Source of the DNA: JAAZLS01 sp964585925
GTDB taxonomy: Bacteria; Bacillota; Dethiobacteria; DTU022
Direction: 5' to 3'
NCBI GenBank assembly: GCA_964585925.1
Contig: CAZPFS010000028.1
Coordinates: 1 to 23,798, forward strand
DNA length: 23,798 nt
Both the position numbers and the translations under genes were made by a program. Below, piece after piece: positions 8,267 through 16,154 of the stretch (position 1 is its first letter; every line of letters begins with the position of its first letter). The notes under the pieces were generated by a model. It was given only the letters and a program-made list of their open reading frames with translations. It had not been told where the DNA came from and did no database searches.

Positions 8267-8878
8267 TCATTCCATGCAACATTTCTTTCTGTTGCAGACA
8301 TAATTTCCTTTTAGCTTGGAAAGATCATGGCCTTCGAGGATCAAGAGTTTTTCTCTCAAATGACCGGCACCGCTCCGGCAGATCCCGATCCCCCTGAGGG
8401 GTAAAACTCGGTGAGTGGGTAAAAAATAGGAAACGGGGTTTTTAGCCACGGCGCTCCCCACCGCCTGAGCAGCTCCCGGCTTACCGAGCATTTCGGCAAT
8501 ACCCTTGTAGGTAATAATCCTACCGGGCTCTATTTTACGCACCGCTTCAAAAACAGACTGCTGGAAAGAGGTAAAATCTTTCAGGTCCAGGGGCATTTCG
8601 TGCCGGCCGGTCTCAAAAAACCTCAAAGTCTCCCCTATCACCTGTTTAACCAGATAGTCTTCCTCCGCCATATCGGATGGCGCCAAGTTTATGCTCATAT
8701 CTCCCCGTTCAGGCCGCAAGGACAAAAACTTTAGACCTTCGGGAGAAAAAGTTGCACTGAGAGTATCTGTTCCCAGTAATTTTATTATTTCCCGTATTTC
8801 CATGGTCAAATTTACCAATCTTATTTCTAGAGCCATGTTGAAGCTCTTGAATATTATTTGCCCCGGGGCCCCGATCAT
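8267..8878 (-). CDS. Ogt/AGT-family alkyltransferase homologue lacking the active-site cysteine
   Basis: O6-alkylguanine-DNA alkyltransferases transfer the alkyl group from guanine to a cysteine in PCHRV. This protein keeps the Ogt N-terminal domain and the DNA-binding domain (TSFQQSVFEAVRKIEPGRIITYKGIAEMLG, split here as TSFQQSVFEAVRKI then PGRIITYKGIAEMLG), followed by PTHRV with Thr155 encoded by ACT. Converting a Cys codon to ACT needs two base changes, so a single read error does not explain it. Loss of Cys is the hallmark of alkyltransferase-like proteins, which bind damage and flag it for excision repair, but those usually carry Trp and are short. A C-terminal tail rich in Cys and Lys (VCNRKKCCME) is odd. 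Starts at 8878, 8836 or 8803 all have weak ribosome sites. Alkyltransferase activity is unlikely; damage recognition is an inference. Confidence 0.8.
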   Translation of the reverse strand: MIGAPGQIIFKSFNMALEIRLVNLTMEIREIIKLLGTDTLSATFSPEGLKFLSLRPERGDMSINLAPSDMAEEDYLVKQVIGETLRFFETGRHEMPLDLKDFTSFQQSVFEAVRKIEPGRIITYKGIAEMLGKPGAAQAVGSAVAKNPVSYFLPTHRVLPLRGIGICRSGAGHLREKLLILEGHDLSKLKGNYVCNRKKCCME

Positions 8879-8938
8879 TGCCCGTTAATTTTTGGCACGG
8901 CAATTTCAGGTTGAAACGACAAACCGATCATGGGGTGG

Positions 8939-10243
8939 TTATGATCCCAACAGCGCCAGGACTTCTTCCATGAATTGATGCCAGTTTACATTTTCCATAT
9001 AATCTACGAACAGCATCTCATTGATACCCTTTTCCTCCATGAACTGGGGAATGTTCATTCCTGTGGCGCCGATACTGTAAAAGCGCGAGTCCACGATATA
9101 TATCTCTTCGTAATGCGGCAATAAGAAGGGTACCAGGGCGTTTCCAAAGGAGTCCTTCAACACCAAGATCTTTTTGCCGTTAACCACATCCGTTTTGATT
9201 ACGCTCCAAGTTCCGCCGCCAGAGCTGATAAATACAAGATATTTGTCTATCTTGCTGTCTGCATATTTAAAATCGATTACCGGCCTCCTCTCGCCTTTTT
9301 CCGCATAATAAACAGTAAATTCGTGTGAGGTGAAGGGCATGTAGACCGATATGGTATCGGGGTTTTCTTCCAGGCTTTTGTCCAGGGTCTTTGAATAAGA
9401 GCTTCCCAAAAAACCCTCCAGATCGATCCTTTGATATTTTTCCAGCGAGACGGGTTCCTCTCCCCTGCTTTCCATGAAAGCACAGTAGGCATAATACGCA
9501 CCCAGGGCCGTCCAGTGGTGATCGGTCCGAAAATATATGTACTCACCGGTGTGGCTTTTCAGGATGTCATAGACATTGACCGCACAGATGCCAGGTTTCA
9601 GCCTGCTTTTCAAATAGTTCAGGGCTTCGTTTTGCGAATCAGTAATCCCCTTGTACCTTCTCAACTGAACAAACTCGCTGTTGGATGGAGGGATCAGGGA
9701 ATATATTTTTATACCTTCATCCAGCCTTTCCCGGTATTGATTCAAAACATAGGCATAGAAATCAAAATTTTCCTTATTGAATTTGAATAACTGAACCGCC
9801 TCGCCCTCCACAACAATCCAGTAACCCACATTGGTATCATCGCCGTCATCCATTTCCGGCAGCAGGGAACCGGGATCGGCCGGGTTTTCACTTTTTTCGG
9901 GATCCTTTGAGGATGGTTCCTGCTCACTTTTCGGGGGAAACTGCTCCTTTTCATGATCGGCTACGATGGAAATGCCGGGGCCCAGCAAAGAAAATATCTG
10001 TCCCACATCGCGGCTTGCCTTTACCAGACGCTCCCGGTAAATGAATGTGTCACCGTAATAATCTTCGAAGCAGCGAAGGTACGCCCCGCTGAACAGGGCC
10101 TGCGTGCTGAATACCGGCCTTTTCATCAAAGCCCGATGCTCAAGTTCCGAAATCACAGGTTTTTTTGTATTGAAAATGTTAGCCAGCCCCAGAAACGCAA
10201 TTGCAAGCAGAAAAAAAAGTACGTCTATCCGCAGCTTTTTCAT
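8939..10243 (-). CDS. DHHW/AlgJ-like SGNH protein, partner of the MBOAT acyltransferase
   Basis: This 434-residue protein has one N-terminal membrane segment (IDVLFFLLAIAFLGLANIF) and an extracytoplasmic domain of the DHHW/AlgX-AlgJ type. Asp241-His242-His243-Trp244 (FRTDHHWTALGAYYAY) is the family motif. The C-terminal KDSFGN holds the likely nucleophile Ser365 of an SGNH-type acyl-transfer or esterase site. A low-complexity acidic, Pro/Ser-rich linker (EQFPPKSEQEPSSKDPEKSE) follows the stalk. GGGAGGAG lies five bases before ATG 10243. The MBOAT gene ends 38 bases upstream, so both are likely one transcript. In known pairs the MBOAT protein moves an acetyl group across the membrane and the partner places it on a polysaccharide. 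The target polymer here is unknown. Confidence 0.85.
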   Translation of the reverse strand: MKKLRIDVLFFLLAIAFLGLANIFNTKKPVISELEHRALMKRPVFSTQALFSGAYLRCFEDYYGDTFIYRERLVKASRDVGQIFSLLGPGISIVADHEKEQFPPKSEQEPSSKDPEKSENPADPGSLLPEMDDGDDTNVGYWIVVEGEAVQLFKFNKENFDFYAYVLNQYRERLDEGIKIYSLIPPSNSEFVQLRRYKGITDSQNEALNYLKSRLKPGICAVNVYDILKSHTGEYIYFRTDHHWTALGAYYAYCAFMESRGEEPVSLEKYQRIDLEGFLGSSYSKTLDKSLEENPDTISVYMPFTSHEFTVYYAEKGERRPVIDFKYADSKIDKYLVFISSGGGTWSVIKTDVVNGKKILVLKDSFGNALVPFLLPHYEEIYIVDSRFYSIGATGMNIPQFMEEKGINEMLFVDYMENVNWHQFMEEVLALLGS

Positions 10244-10281
10244 TGTAACTCCTCCCACAATTTTCTAGCCGCTGGTTGCTG

Positions 10282-11697
10282 CTAAAACCGGAAATACAAA
10301 AACGGGTTGTATGATTGTCCGACCAGAAAAATGACCGACAGGACGAATACAACCATATTGGCCAAAGGATAAAGCACCTGTTCGACCACGAAAATACTTT
10401 TCGGATTATCCGAAAGACGCCCCCGTATTTGTGCGGCCACATTGTTCATGAGCGGGGTACAGGCGATGGCGGCAATAATCAAAAACACGACGTTGTTCCA
10501 AAAATGTATCGCCACCTCGGGTCCTGAAAAGGCGGGGGCCGCTCCAAACATGATTCCCAAAAATCTGAAGGCCTGTCCCAAGTCGAGATGATAGAAAAAG
10601 ACCCAGCCTACCAGCACCGCCGCCCATAAATAAAGCCTCGAAATGACCGTGGGCAATTTATTGAACAACCGTAATAAAAATGCTTTTTCCAAATAAATGA
10701 GAGCAAAGTAATACAGGCCCCATACCACGAAATTCCAGCTGGCCCCGTGCCAAAGCCCGGTGAGAGACCATACCAGAAACAGATTCAAAATATGACGGCG
10801 CCTGTTCCCGCCCAAAGGTATGTACAGATAGTCCCGGAAAAAACTGCCCAGAGAGATGTGCCAGCGTCTCCAAAATTCGGTAGCGGACCTGGCAACGTAA
10901 GGATATTTGAAATTTTCCCTGTACGCAAAACCAAACATTTTCCCCAACCCGATAGCCATGTCGGAATACCCGGAAAAATCAAAGTATATCTGCAGTGCAA
11001 ACAGAATAATGCCCAGCCAGGCTCCGGTGAGCGGCAGGCGGGAATAATCCACACCCAAGAAACTCTCACAGATTTTGCCGGCGGTGTTGGCCAGCAGGAC
11101 CTTTTTGCCCAGGCCCATGATAAAACGGCCCACACCGTAGCTGAACTGTTCCCGGTTTTCCTGCCGGTGTTCGATTTCCTCGGCAATTTCTTGATACCTG
11201 ACGATGGGCCCCGCCACCAGTTGATGAAACAGGGAAACAAATAGCAGAAGCTTGAAAAATGATTGTTGCGCCTCTGTCTCCCCCCTGTACACATCGACCA
11301 CATAGGATACAGTTTGAAAGGTATAGAAGGATATGCCAATGGGCAGCCCGAATGCAGGACTTAACAGGCGCATGCCGAACAGGCTGTTCAGGGTGCCCAG
11401 GATAAAACCGGAATACTTGAAAAGACCTAGAATGAGCAGATTGCCGGTCACCGATAGGGCCACCGCCGCCCTGGCCTTCCAGTTGCCCCGGTTCCGTCCC
11501 GCCACCAGTGCGTTGTAATAGTCAAAAAGGGTGGAAAATACAAGGAGCGCAACCCATACCGGCTCTCCCCAGGCATAGAAGATAAGAGAAGTGATGATCA
11601 GCAGGGAATTGCGGTAAGCTCTATTTTTTACGGCATAATAAAGAGCCAGGTTTACAGGCAGAAAAACACACAGAAAGAAAAGGCTTGAAAATACCAA
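10282..11697 (-). CDS. MBOAT family membrane O-acyltransferase (AlgI/DltB/PatA-like)
   Basis: This 471-residue polytopic membrane protein begins with MVFSSLFFLCVFLPVNLALY, typical of AlgI-like enzymes. It shows IGISFYTFQTVSYVVDVYRG, QIYFDFSGYSDMAIGLGKMFGF, EFWRRWHISLG with His280 and LTGLWHGASWN with the conserved catalytic His317. It should carry acyl groups, usually acetyl, from the cytosol to an extracytoplasmic polymer. The start is TTG 11697: no ATG is available and the family N-terminus begins exactly there; the ribosome site is weak. The DHHW partner follows after 38 bases. No glycosyltransferase or dlt genes lie nearby, so the polymer made is not evident. The 309-base region upstream has repeated hairpin motifs that may control the operon. 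Confidence 0.92.
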   Translation of the reverse strand: MVFSSLFFLCVFLPVNLALYYAVKNRAYRNSLLIITSLIFYAWGEPVWVALLVFSTLFDYYNALVAGRNRGNWKARAAVALSVTGNLLILGLFKYSGFILGTLNSLFGMRLLSPAFGLPIGISFYTFQTVSYVVDVYRGETEAQQSFFKLLLFVSLFHQLVAGPIVRYQEIAEEIEHRQENREQFSYGVGRFIMGLGKKVLLANTAGKICESFLGVDYSRLPLTGAWLGIILFALQIYFDFSGYSDMAIGLGKMFGFAYRENFKYPYVARSATEFWRRWHISLGSFFRDYLYIPLGGNRRRHILNLFLVWSLTGLWHGASWNFVVWGLYYFALIYLEKAFLLRLFNKLPTVISRLYLWAAVLVGWVFFYHLDLGQAFRFLGIMFGAAPAFSGPEVAIHFWNNVVFLIIAAIACTPLMNNVAAQIRGRLSDNPKSIFVVEQVLYPLANMVVFVLSVIFLVGQSYNPFLYFRF

Positions 11698-12006
11698 TTG
11701 GGCGGCCCCCAGGCAGTTCAGTTTCTACAAATAAGCGACAACAGTTGCTGCTTTTTCCCGCGCTTCGTGCAGAATAACCTCCAACAGGCCCTTGGAGGTT
11801 ATTTTAGTGCAGGTAATCATATATTTCCATGCTCACCGGATATGCCTTCTTTGCGATCTCTGATCGGTGCCCGATCTTTAGGTCTTTATGTTTCCATGGC
11901 CCTCACCTAAAGCCTTTCGACCGCCGATCAATATAACCATACCATATTGAGATTTACTCCACAATGATTCTGCAATGATAAAAGGTGGTAAATAATGCCT
12001 GGTGAA
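11698..12006 (-). other. Structured non-coding leader of the MBOAT operon
   Basis: No gene is seen in these 309 bases between alanine dehydrogenase and MBOAT, both on the minus strand. Reading the minus strand, a related motif occurs twice: GGTGAG, then CATGGAAA, then ATA, ending in ACC, at 11907-11881 and 11837-11812. The first is enclosed by an 8-bp stem (CTTTAGGT / ACCTAAAG). Between them lies a hairpin GATCGG-GCA-CCGATC (11862-11876). A 12-bp perfect stem follows at 11773-11803. The arrangement looks like a folded RNA leader. I cannot assign it to a known riboswitch. Confidence 0.4.
11773..11803. terminator. Strong hairpin in the MBOAT leader, possible terminator or attenuator
   Basis: AATAACCTCCAA and TTGGAGGTTATT form a perfect 12-bp stem with a 7-base loop. 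On the minus strand it is followed only by CTGCACG, not a T-run, so as a terminator for alanine dehydrogenase it is weak. GGAGG lies in the descending arm but no start codon follows at a useful distance. Confidence 0.45.
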
Positions 12007-13110
12007 TTATGGCATAACCGCAAGATCAAGGGAAAGCGCCTCCGCCACCGCCCGGTTGACCACCCGGCCGTCAATAACATTGATTCCCCCGCTGAGAGGT
12101 GTTTTCTCGGCAACAATTTGGGGGCAGCCTTTATCGGCCAGTTCCAGGGCAAAGGGAAGGGTGGCATTGTTCAGAGCGTAGGTAGATGTGCGGGGAACTG
12201 CCCCGGGAATGTTGGGGACAGCATAATGGAGTACTCCGTAGCGTTCGAAGATGGGCTCGCTATGGCTGCTGGTATGGTCGGCGGTTTCAATGCAGCCCCC
12301 CTGATCAATGGCTACATCCACGATTACCGCTCCCGCTCGCATGGTTTGAACCATTTCTTTGTTGCAGAGGATTGGCGTTCTGGCCCCGGGGATCAATACA
12401 GCACCGATAAGCAGATCGGCCCTGGAAACAGCATGAGCAATGTTCTGGGGATTGGAATAAAGGGTCAGCAGCCTGCTGCCGTTCGCATCGTCAAGGTATC
12501 GCAGCCGCTGGACATTGTTATCGACCACGGTCACCTTGGCTCCCATTCCCATGGCCACCCGGGCCGCATTCATCCCCACGATACCCCCTCCCAGAACAAC
12601 CACATCCGCAGGCGTAACCCCGGGGACACCACCCAGCAATATGCCGATCCCACCGTTGGATTTTTCCAGAAAATGCGCTCCGATCTGAGTGGCCATCCTC
12701 CCGGCAATTTCACTCATCGGCGCCAGCATAGGGATGGTTCCATTAATCACCACTGTTTCGTAAGCGATGGCCGTCACCCTTTTCTCGATCAACACGCGGG
12801 CCACTTCCCCCGCTGCCGCCAGGTGCAGGTAGGCAAACAGGATCTGCCCCTCATGCAGCAGATCATACTCCGCAGGCTGGGGTTCCTTGACCTTGTAAAT
12901 CATCTCCACCCTTTCGTAGAGCTCTTTTGCTTCAGGGACGATCTCCGCCCCAAACTGACGGTATTCGGCATCTTCAATGCCGCTGCCCTGCCCTGCTCCT
13001 GTTTCAACCAAGATCTGGTGCCCCCGGCCGGTAAAGGCCGTGATCGCTCCCGGGGTTATCGCCACTCGGTTTTCGTCGGTTTTTATCTCTTTGGGAACGC
13101 CTATGATCAT
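12007..13110 (-). CDS. ald: Alanine dehydrogenase
   Basis: This NAD-dependent enzyme interconverts L-alanine with pyruvate and ammonium. The 367-residue protein has the substrate-site motif KVKEP (Lys73/Lys75), His96 in AYLHLAAA, the Rossmann motif GGGIVG at 174-179 and Asp269 in DVAIDQGG, all standard for Ald. ATG 13110 is preceded by AAAGGTGA at good spacing; an in-frame ATG six codons earlier would overlap that site. A possible promoter lies at 13336-13364, which would give a leader of about 220 bases. In an amino-acid fermenter the enzyme can run in the catabolic direction. In spore formers alanine metabolism also touches germination, but nothing here supports that specifically. The opposite strand is open over the whole gene, an effect of codon usage. 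Confidence 0.95.
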   Translation of the reverse strand: MIIGVPKEIKTDENRVAITPGAITAFTGRGHQILVETGAGQGSGIEDAEYRQFGAEIVPEAKELYERVEMIYKVKEPQPAEYDLLHEGQILFAYLHLAAAGEVARVLIEKRVTAIAYETVVINGTIPMLAPMSEIAGRMATQIGAHFLEKSNGGIGILLGGVPGVTPADVVVLGGGIVGMNAARVAMGMGAKVTVVDNNVQRLRYLDDANGSRLLTLYSNPQNIAHAVSRADLLIGAVLIPGARTPILCNKEMVQTMRAGAVIVDVAIDQGGCIETADHTSSHSEPIFERYGVLHYAVPNIPGAVPRTSTYALNNATLPFALELADKGCPQIVAEKTPLSGGINVIDGRVVNRAVAEALSLDLAVMP

Positions 13111-13394
13111 TTCAGTATCACCTTTCAAACCATGTTTATATTTTATTATATTAACATGAAATCCACCGGTTCAGGGTACAATTTTGCTGCCTTTTCCATG
13201 ATCCCCATTCATAGAAGGGGATATCCCAACCCATTTTGGCAGGCGTCGCCCGGGCTAGTTTCACGGATGGCGTTTATCTTATTTATCCCAGCCCCGCCCC
13301 CCGGAAAAGAATCGTACCGGTGAGGGTTTATGCTTAAGTTAAAATGGAAGGCCGGCTTTGTCAAGTTATTTTGTAATACCTTCCCAGATAAGTA
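13111..13394 (-). other. Non-coding leader and spacer upstream of ald
   Basis: No gene is visible here. It contains the ald promoter candidate, and within the predicted leader the 7-mer CACCGGT (about 13316-13322) is complementary to ACCGGTG (about 13164-13170), which could close a long-range stem. No terminator-like T-run follows a stem, so no attenuator is claimed. Confidence 0.3.
13336..13364 (-). promoter_or_regulatory. Candidate promoter of ald
   Basis: A perfect TTGACA (13364-13359 on the minus strand) is followed after 17 bases by TAACTT (13341-13336), a weak -10 box. It would start transcription near 13329. Confidence 0.4.
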
Positions 13395-13527
13395 ATCGGG
13401 TAGGAGACTGCCCATTAGTTGGGCAGCCGACCTCCCACACCACCGTACGTACCGTTCGGTATACGTTGGCACTATCAACCCACACTCAGGACTTGCACCT
13501 GTTAGACTGCACCCATGCTGGGCGCAC
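13395..13527 (-). mobile_element. Remnant of a group IIC intron (internal deletion)
   Basis: On the minus strand the segment starts with GTGCGCCCAGCATGGGTGCA, a typical 5' end of bacterial group II introns (GUGYG). About 60 bases later it jumps to domain V sequence (ATACCGAACGGTACGTACGG) and then a domain VI hairpin (CTGCCCA / TGGGCAG) ending in CTCCTACCCGAT. Most of domain I and the whole reverse-transcriptase domain are gone, leaving about 133 bases. The 5' end lies just behind the intrinsic terminator of tRNA-Leu, which is the known target of group IIC introns. The 5' arm of domain V looks damaged, so splicing is not expected. Confidence 0.7.
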
Positions 13528-13532
13528 ACATA

Positions 13533-13562
13533 TAAAAAACCCTTTAATATTAAAGGGTTTTA
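13533..13562 (-). terminator. Intrinsic terminator of tRNA-Leu
   Basis: The palindrome AAAACCCTTTAATATTAAAGGGTTTT forms the stem (core CCCTTTAA / TTAAAGGG), followed on the minus strand by further T residues. It begins right after the tRNA CCA end. Confidence 0.8.
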
Positions 13563-13563
13563 G

Positions 13564-13649
13564 TGGTGCGAGCGAGAGGAGTTGAACCTCCACGCCCTTG
13601 CGGACACTAGGTCCTGAACCTAGCGCGTCTGCCATTCCGCCACGCTCGC
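13564..13649 (-). tRNA. tRNA-Leu (anticodon CAG)
   Basis: An 86-base class II tRNA with encoded CCA. The acceptor stem is GCGAGCG paired with CGCTCGC. The anticodon loop TTCAGGA gives anticodon CAG, and there is the long variable arm expected for leucine. The T-arm reads GGAGGTTCAACTCCTC. It reads CUG codons. Confidence 0.95.
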
Positions 13650-13663
13650 CTGTTCTGTTTATT

Positions 13664-13692
13664 ATTATAGCCGCTCAGGAACCATATTTCAA
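13664..13692 (-). promoter_or_regulatory. Promoter of tRNA-Leu
   Basis: TTGAAA (13692-13687) and a perfect TATAAT (13669-13664) are separated by 17 bases and lie about 15 bases upstream of the tRNA 5' end. Confidence 0.85.
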
Positions 13693-13730
13693 GGGGGTTC
13701 GGGGGAATAAAATATCTATGTTATAAATCT

Positions 13731-13757
13731 GGCGCCGGATAAATCCGGCGCCTAAGT
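13731..13757. terminator. Hairpin downstream of the slipin gene, probable terminator
   Basis: GGCGCCGGA / TCCGGCGCC form a perfect 9-bp stem with loop TAAA. The plus-strand side continues TAAGTTTTT, whereas the minus side, which would serve the slipin transcript, continues AGATTTATA with a poorer T-run. Confidence 0.5.
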
Positions 13758-13792
13758 TTTTAATTTGAAGTTTCCCTGAAACCGGCGACAGG

Positions 13793-14548
13793 CTACTTGT
13801 TTTCCTTTCCCGGCATCGAAGGAAAAAGGTGGCGGAGTTCCATGGGCAAGGGAAAGGCGATCAACGAGCCTTGCTGGCTGGCAATCTCCGGCAAAGTCCG
13901 CAGCAGCCGCAGATAAAGCGCCCCATCCTGGTCACCCAGTATCTTGGCCGCCTCGGCCAGTGTTTTGGCCGCTTCTTTTTCCCCATCAGCCTGAACGATG
14001 ATCGCCCGCCGCTCCCTTTCAGCAGTAGCCTGGCGGGAGATGGCCTTCTGCAGGCTCTCCGCAATGACCACGTCTTTGATCTCCACCGCGGACACCTTGA
14101 TCCCCCAGGGATCGGTGGCCTGGTCCAAGATTTTCTGGATCAACATGTTCAGCTTATCTCGTTCCGAGAGCAGTTCGTCCAGATCCGCCTGTCCGACCAC
14201 GCTCCGCAAGGTGGTCTGAGCCAACTGGGCGGTGGCATAGCGGTAATCCTCCACATTGATCACCGCCCGGGTGGAATCCAGCACCCGGTAATAAACCACC
14301 GCATTTACGCTGGTCGTCACGTTATCCCGGGTGATCACCTCCTGGGTGGGCACATCGAGAGTCACCGTTCTCAACGGTATCTTGATGGTGCGATCTATTA
14401 AAGGAATGATAATCACCAAGCCCGGGCCCCGCGCCCCGACAACATGCCCCAGTCTGAATACCACCAGGCGCTCGTATTCCCGCACTACCTTTATGGTAGA
14501 ACTGAATAACATGATCACAATTATAACTACAGGCAACACCCAAGCCAT
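13793..14548 (-). CDS. Slipin (stomatin/prohibitin-like SPFH membrane protein)
   Basis: This 251-residue protein has one N-terminal membrane segment (WVLPVVIIVIMLF) and an SPFH domain (VVREYERLVVFRLGHVVGARGPGLV, here written as VVREYERLVVFRLG then GARGPGLV). A coiled-coil region follows (RQATAERERRAIIVQADGEK) and then a hydrophobic C-terminal patch. Slipins assemble into membrane-bound rings and scaffold microdomains or control proteases. The gene follows the NfeD gene by 18 bases, the conserved NfeD-stomatin operon. In Pyrococcus the NfeD-type protease cuts the stomatin homologue near its C-terminal hydrophobic stretch, so this protein may be both partner and substrate. GGGAGGTG precedes ATG 14548 at good spacing. 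Length is normal for bacterial slipins. Confidence 0.92.
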   Translation of the reverse strand: MAWVLPVVIIVIMLFSSTIKVVREYERLVVFRLGHVVGARGPGLVIIIPLIDRTIKIPLRTVTLDVPTQEVITRDNVTTSVNAVVYYRVLDSTRAVINVEDYRYATAQLAQTTLRSVVGQADLDELLSERDKLNMLIQKILDQATDPWGIKVSAVEIKDVVIAESLQKAISRQATAERERRAIIVQADGEKEAAKTLAEAAKILGDQDGALYLRLLRTLPEIASQQGSLIAFPLPMELRHLFPSMPGKENK

Positions 14549-14566
14549 TTTTTACACCTCCCTGAA

Positions 14567-15922
14567 TTATTCGGCCTTATCCGGCTTGTTTGCTTCACGC
14601 ACCCACAACATTGTACTTTCCGCCCTGACTACCTCCACTTCAGTCCCGTTCTCAATTATTTTGCCATCATCGCTGCGGGCTATCCAGATTTCACCCTGCC
14701 CTCTGATCATCCCTTCCGGGGCCAGCTTCTTGATCACCAGGCCTTTGCGGGGGGCGTCCAGGAAGGTGGCGTCAGTGTAGCGATTCTTCCGGTAATAGAT
14801 CACTCTTTGCGCCGCCAGCAGTGTGATCACAATTACCGCAATGGCCACCACGATTACCGTCTGGCGAAAACCGATATACCAGTGAGCGTCCATCAGCGGT
14901 TCCTGGGGCAGCAACAGCGCTCCCACCAGCAGGCTCAAACCCCCGCCAACCCCCAGTATCCCAAAGCCCGGGACAAAAATTTCCGCTATGATCAGCCCCG
15001 CCCCCAAAAGCATCAGTATAACTCCGGTGGTGGCAGCCTCAAACATTCCGGTTCCATATATACCCAAGATCAACATAATCCCCCCCAGTACTTCCGGTAC
15101 CATGGTCCCCGGATTGCTAAACCCGAAGAACAAACCCAAAACACCCAATATTAGCAGCAGAAATGAGATCCGGGGATCACTTAACCAGTTCTGTACCTGT
15201 TCACTTATATTCAATCCCTCGGCCTTTATAAGCGGGTTATCGGTGTCTAGTACATATATTCTATCATGTTTGCAAATACTCTGACCATGAAGTTGTTCTA
15301 AAAGATCGTGCAGGTCGGAGGCCAGATATTCAATAACCCCTTCCTCCAGGGCCTCCCGGGAGCTCAAGCTAAGGTTTTCAGTAATAAATTTTTCCGCTAT
15401 ATCAGGGGGACGTCCTTTCTCTTCAGCCAGATTGCGCAGATGCTTGGATAAAAACTTGGTGGTCTTTTCGCCGGCCTCCTTTACCCCCTCCAGGGAAAAG
15501 GTGATCGGTTGGGCCGCCCCGATAGTAGTTCCCGGGGCCATGGCTGCTATATCGGAAGACATGACGATAAACGATCCCGCCGAGGCGGCGATGGCGCCGG
15601 AAGGGGCTACCAACACTGCCACCGGCAGTCGGGCGTTTAAAATGGCGGTATTGATGCTGGTGGTGGCCTCCACCAGCCCTCCGGGGGTATCCAGGACGAT
15701 TACCAGCAGCTCTGCATCTGCTTTTTCCGAGTTCCGGATTATCCTTTCCAAAAAAGCCATTTTTCCGGGAGTGATAGTTCCATTGACAGGGGCGACCATG
15801 ATTGATTTGCCCCCGGCAAATATTGGCTGGGGGGCGATAGCAGAGCATAAGATAAAAAACAGAAGCAAAACCAGAACGGTTTTTATTAATTTGTGACCAA
15901 GGTGATCATCAGCAATAATCAT
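14567..15922 (-). CDS. Full-length NfeD membrane serine protease (ClpP/SppA-like plus OB domain)
   Basis: The 451-residue protein has a signal or anchor segment (VLVLLLFFILCSAIA), a ClpP-class protease domain (about 40-240), four to five membrane helices (about 265-390) and a C-terminal OB-fold NfeD domain. The protease domain contains VLDTPGGLVEAT and AIAASAGSFI, whose Ser114 is the likely nucleophile. Lys153 or Lys156 would be the general base of a Ser-Lys dyad, as in Pyrococcus PH1510. AAAGGAGGG lies before ATG 15922, so twenty upstream in-frame codons are excluded. It forms an operon with the slipin gene. Proposed role: membrane quality control or microdomain function together with slipin; the true substrate is not known. 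No clear sigma-A promoter was found upstream. Confidence 0.92.
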   Translation of the reverse strand: MIIADDHLGHKLIKTVLVLLLFFILCSAIAPQPIFAGGKSIMVAPVNGTITPGKMAFLERIIRNSEKADAELLVIVLDTPGGLVEATTSINTAILNARLPVAVLVAPSGAIAASAGSFIVMSSDIAAMAPGTTIGAAQPITFSLEGVKEAGEKTTKFLSKHLRNLAEEKGRPPDIAEKFITENLSLSSREALEEGVIEYLASDLHDLLEQLHGQSICKHDRIYVLDTDNPLIKAEGLNISEQVQNWLSDPRISFLLLILGVLGLFFGFSNPGTMVPEVLGGIMLILGIYGTGMFEAATTGVILMLLGAGLIIAEIFVPGFGILGVGGGLSLLVGALLLPQEPLMDAHWYIGFRQTVIVVAIAVIVITLLAAQRVIYYRKNRYTDATFLDAPRKGLVIKKLAPEGMIRGQGEIWIARSDDGKIIENGTEVEVVRAESTMLWVREANKPDKAE

Positions 15923-16075
15923 AAAACCCTCCTTTTGACCGCCGATCACGTTTGAACTGCAAAACCCCTTCTGCCGTGTCACTTATATTCTAAACCATTC
16001 TCAGACAAATTGGAAACGAGCAAATCACTGTGACCACAGCTGTCTGCCGGTAATTTAACTTCCATTTAAAATGAA

Positions 16076-16099
16076 GGGGCGGACGATCCTGTCCGCCCC
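16076..16099. terminator. GC-rich hairpin downstream of ndk
   Basis: GGGGCGGAC / GTCCGCCCC form a perfect 9-bp stem with a 6-base loop. On the minus strand it is followed by TTCATTTTAAA, a modest T-tract. A second smaller stem TCGGGC / GCCCGA lies at about 16106-16126 between it and the ndk stop. Confidence 0.5.
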
Positions 16100-16154
16100 C
16101 GGAGGGTCGGGCCGGCATATGCCCGACACCTCGGGTTATATGCAGAAACCCCTT

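Noticed and set aside
11995..13323. A 442-codon open frame on the plus strand opposite alanine dehydrogenase
   Set aside because: It is antisense to a clearly conserved gene, its translation is rich in His, Arg and Gly without any domain, and it arises from the codon usage of ald.
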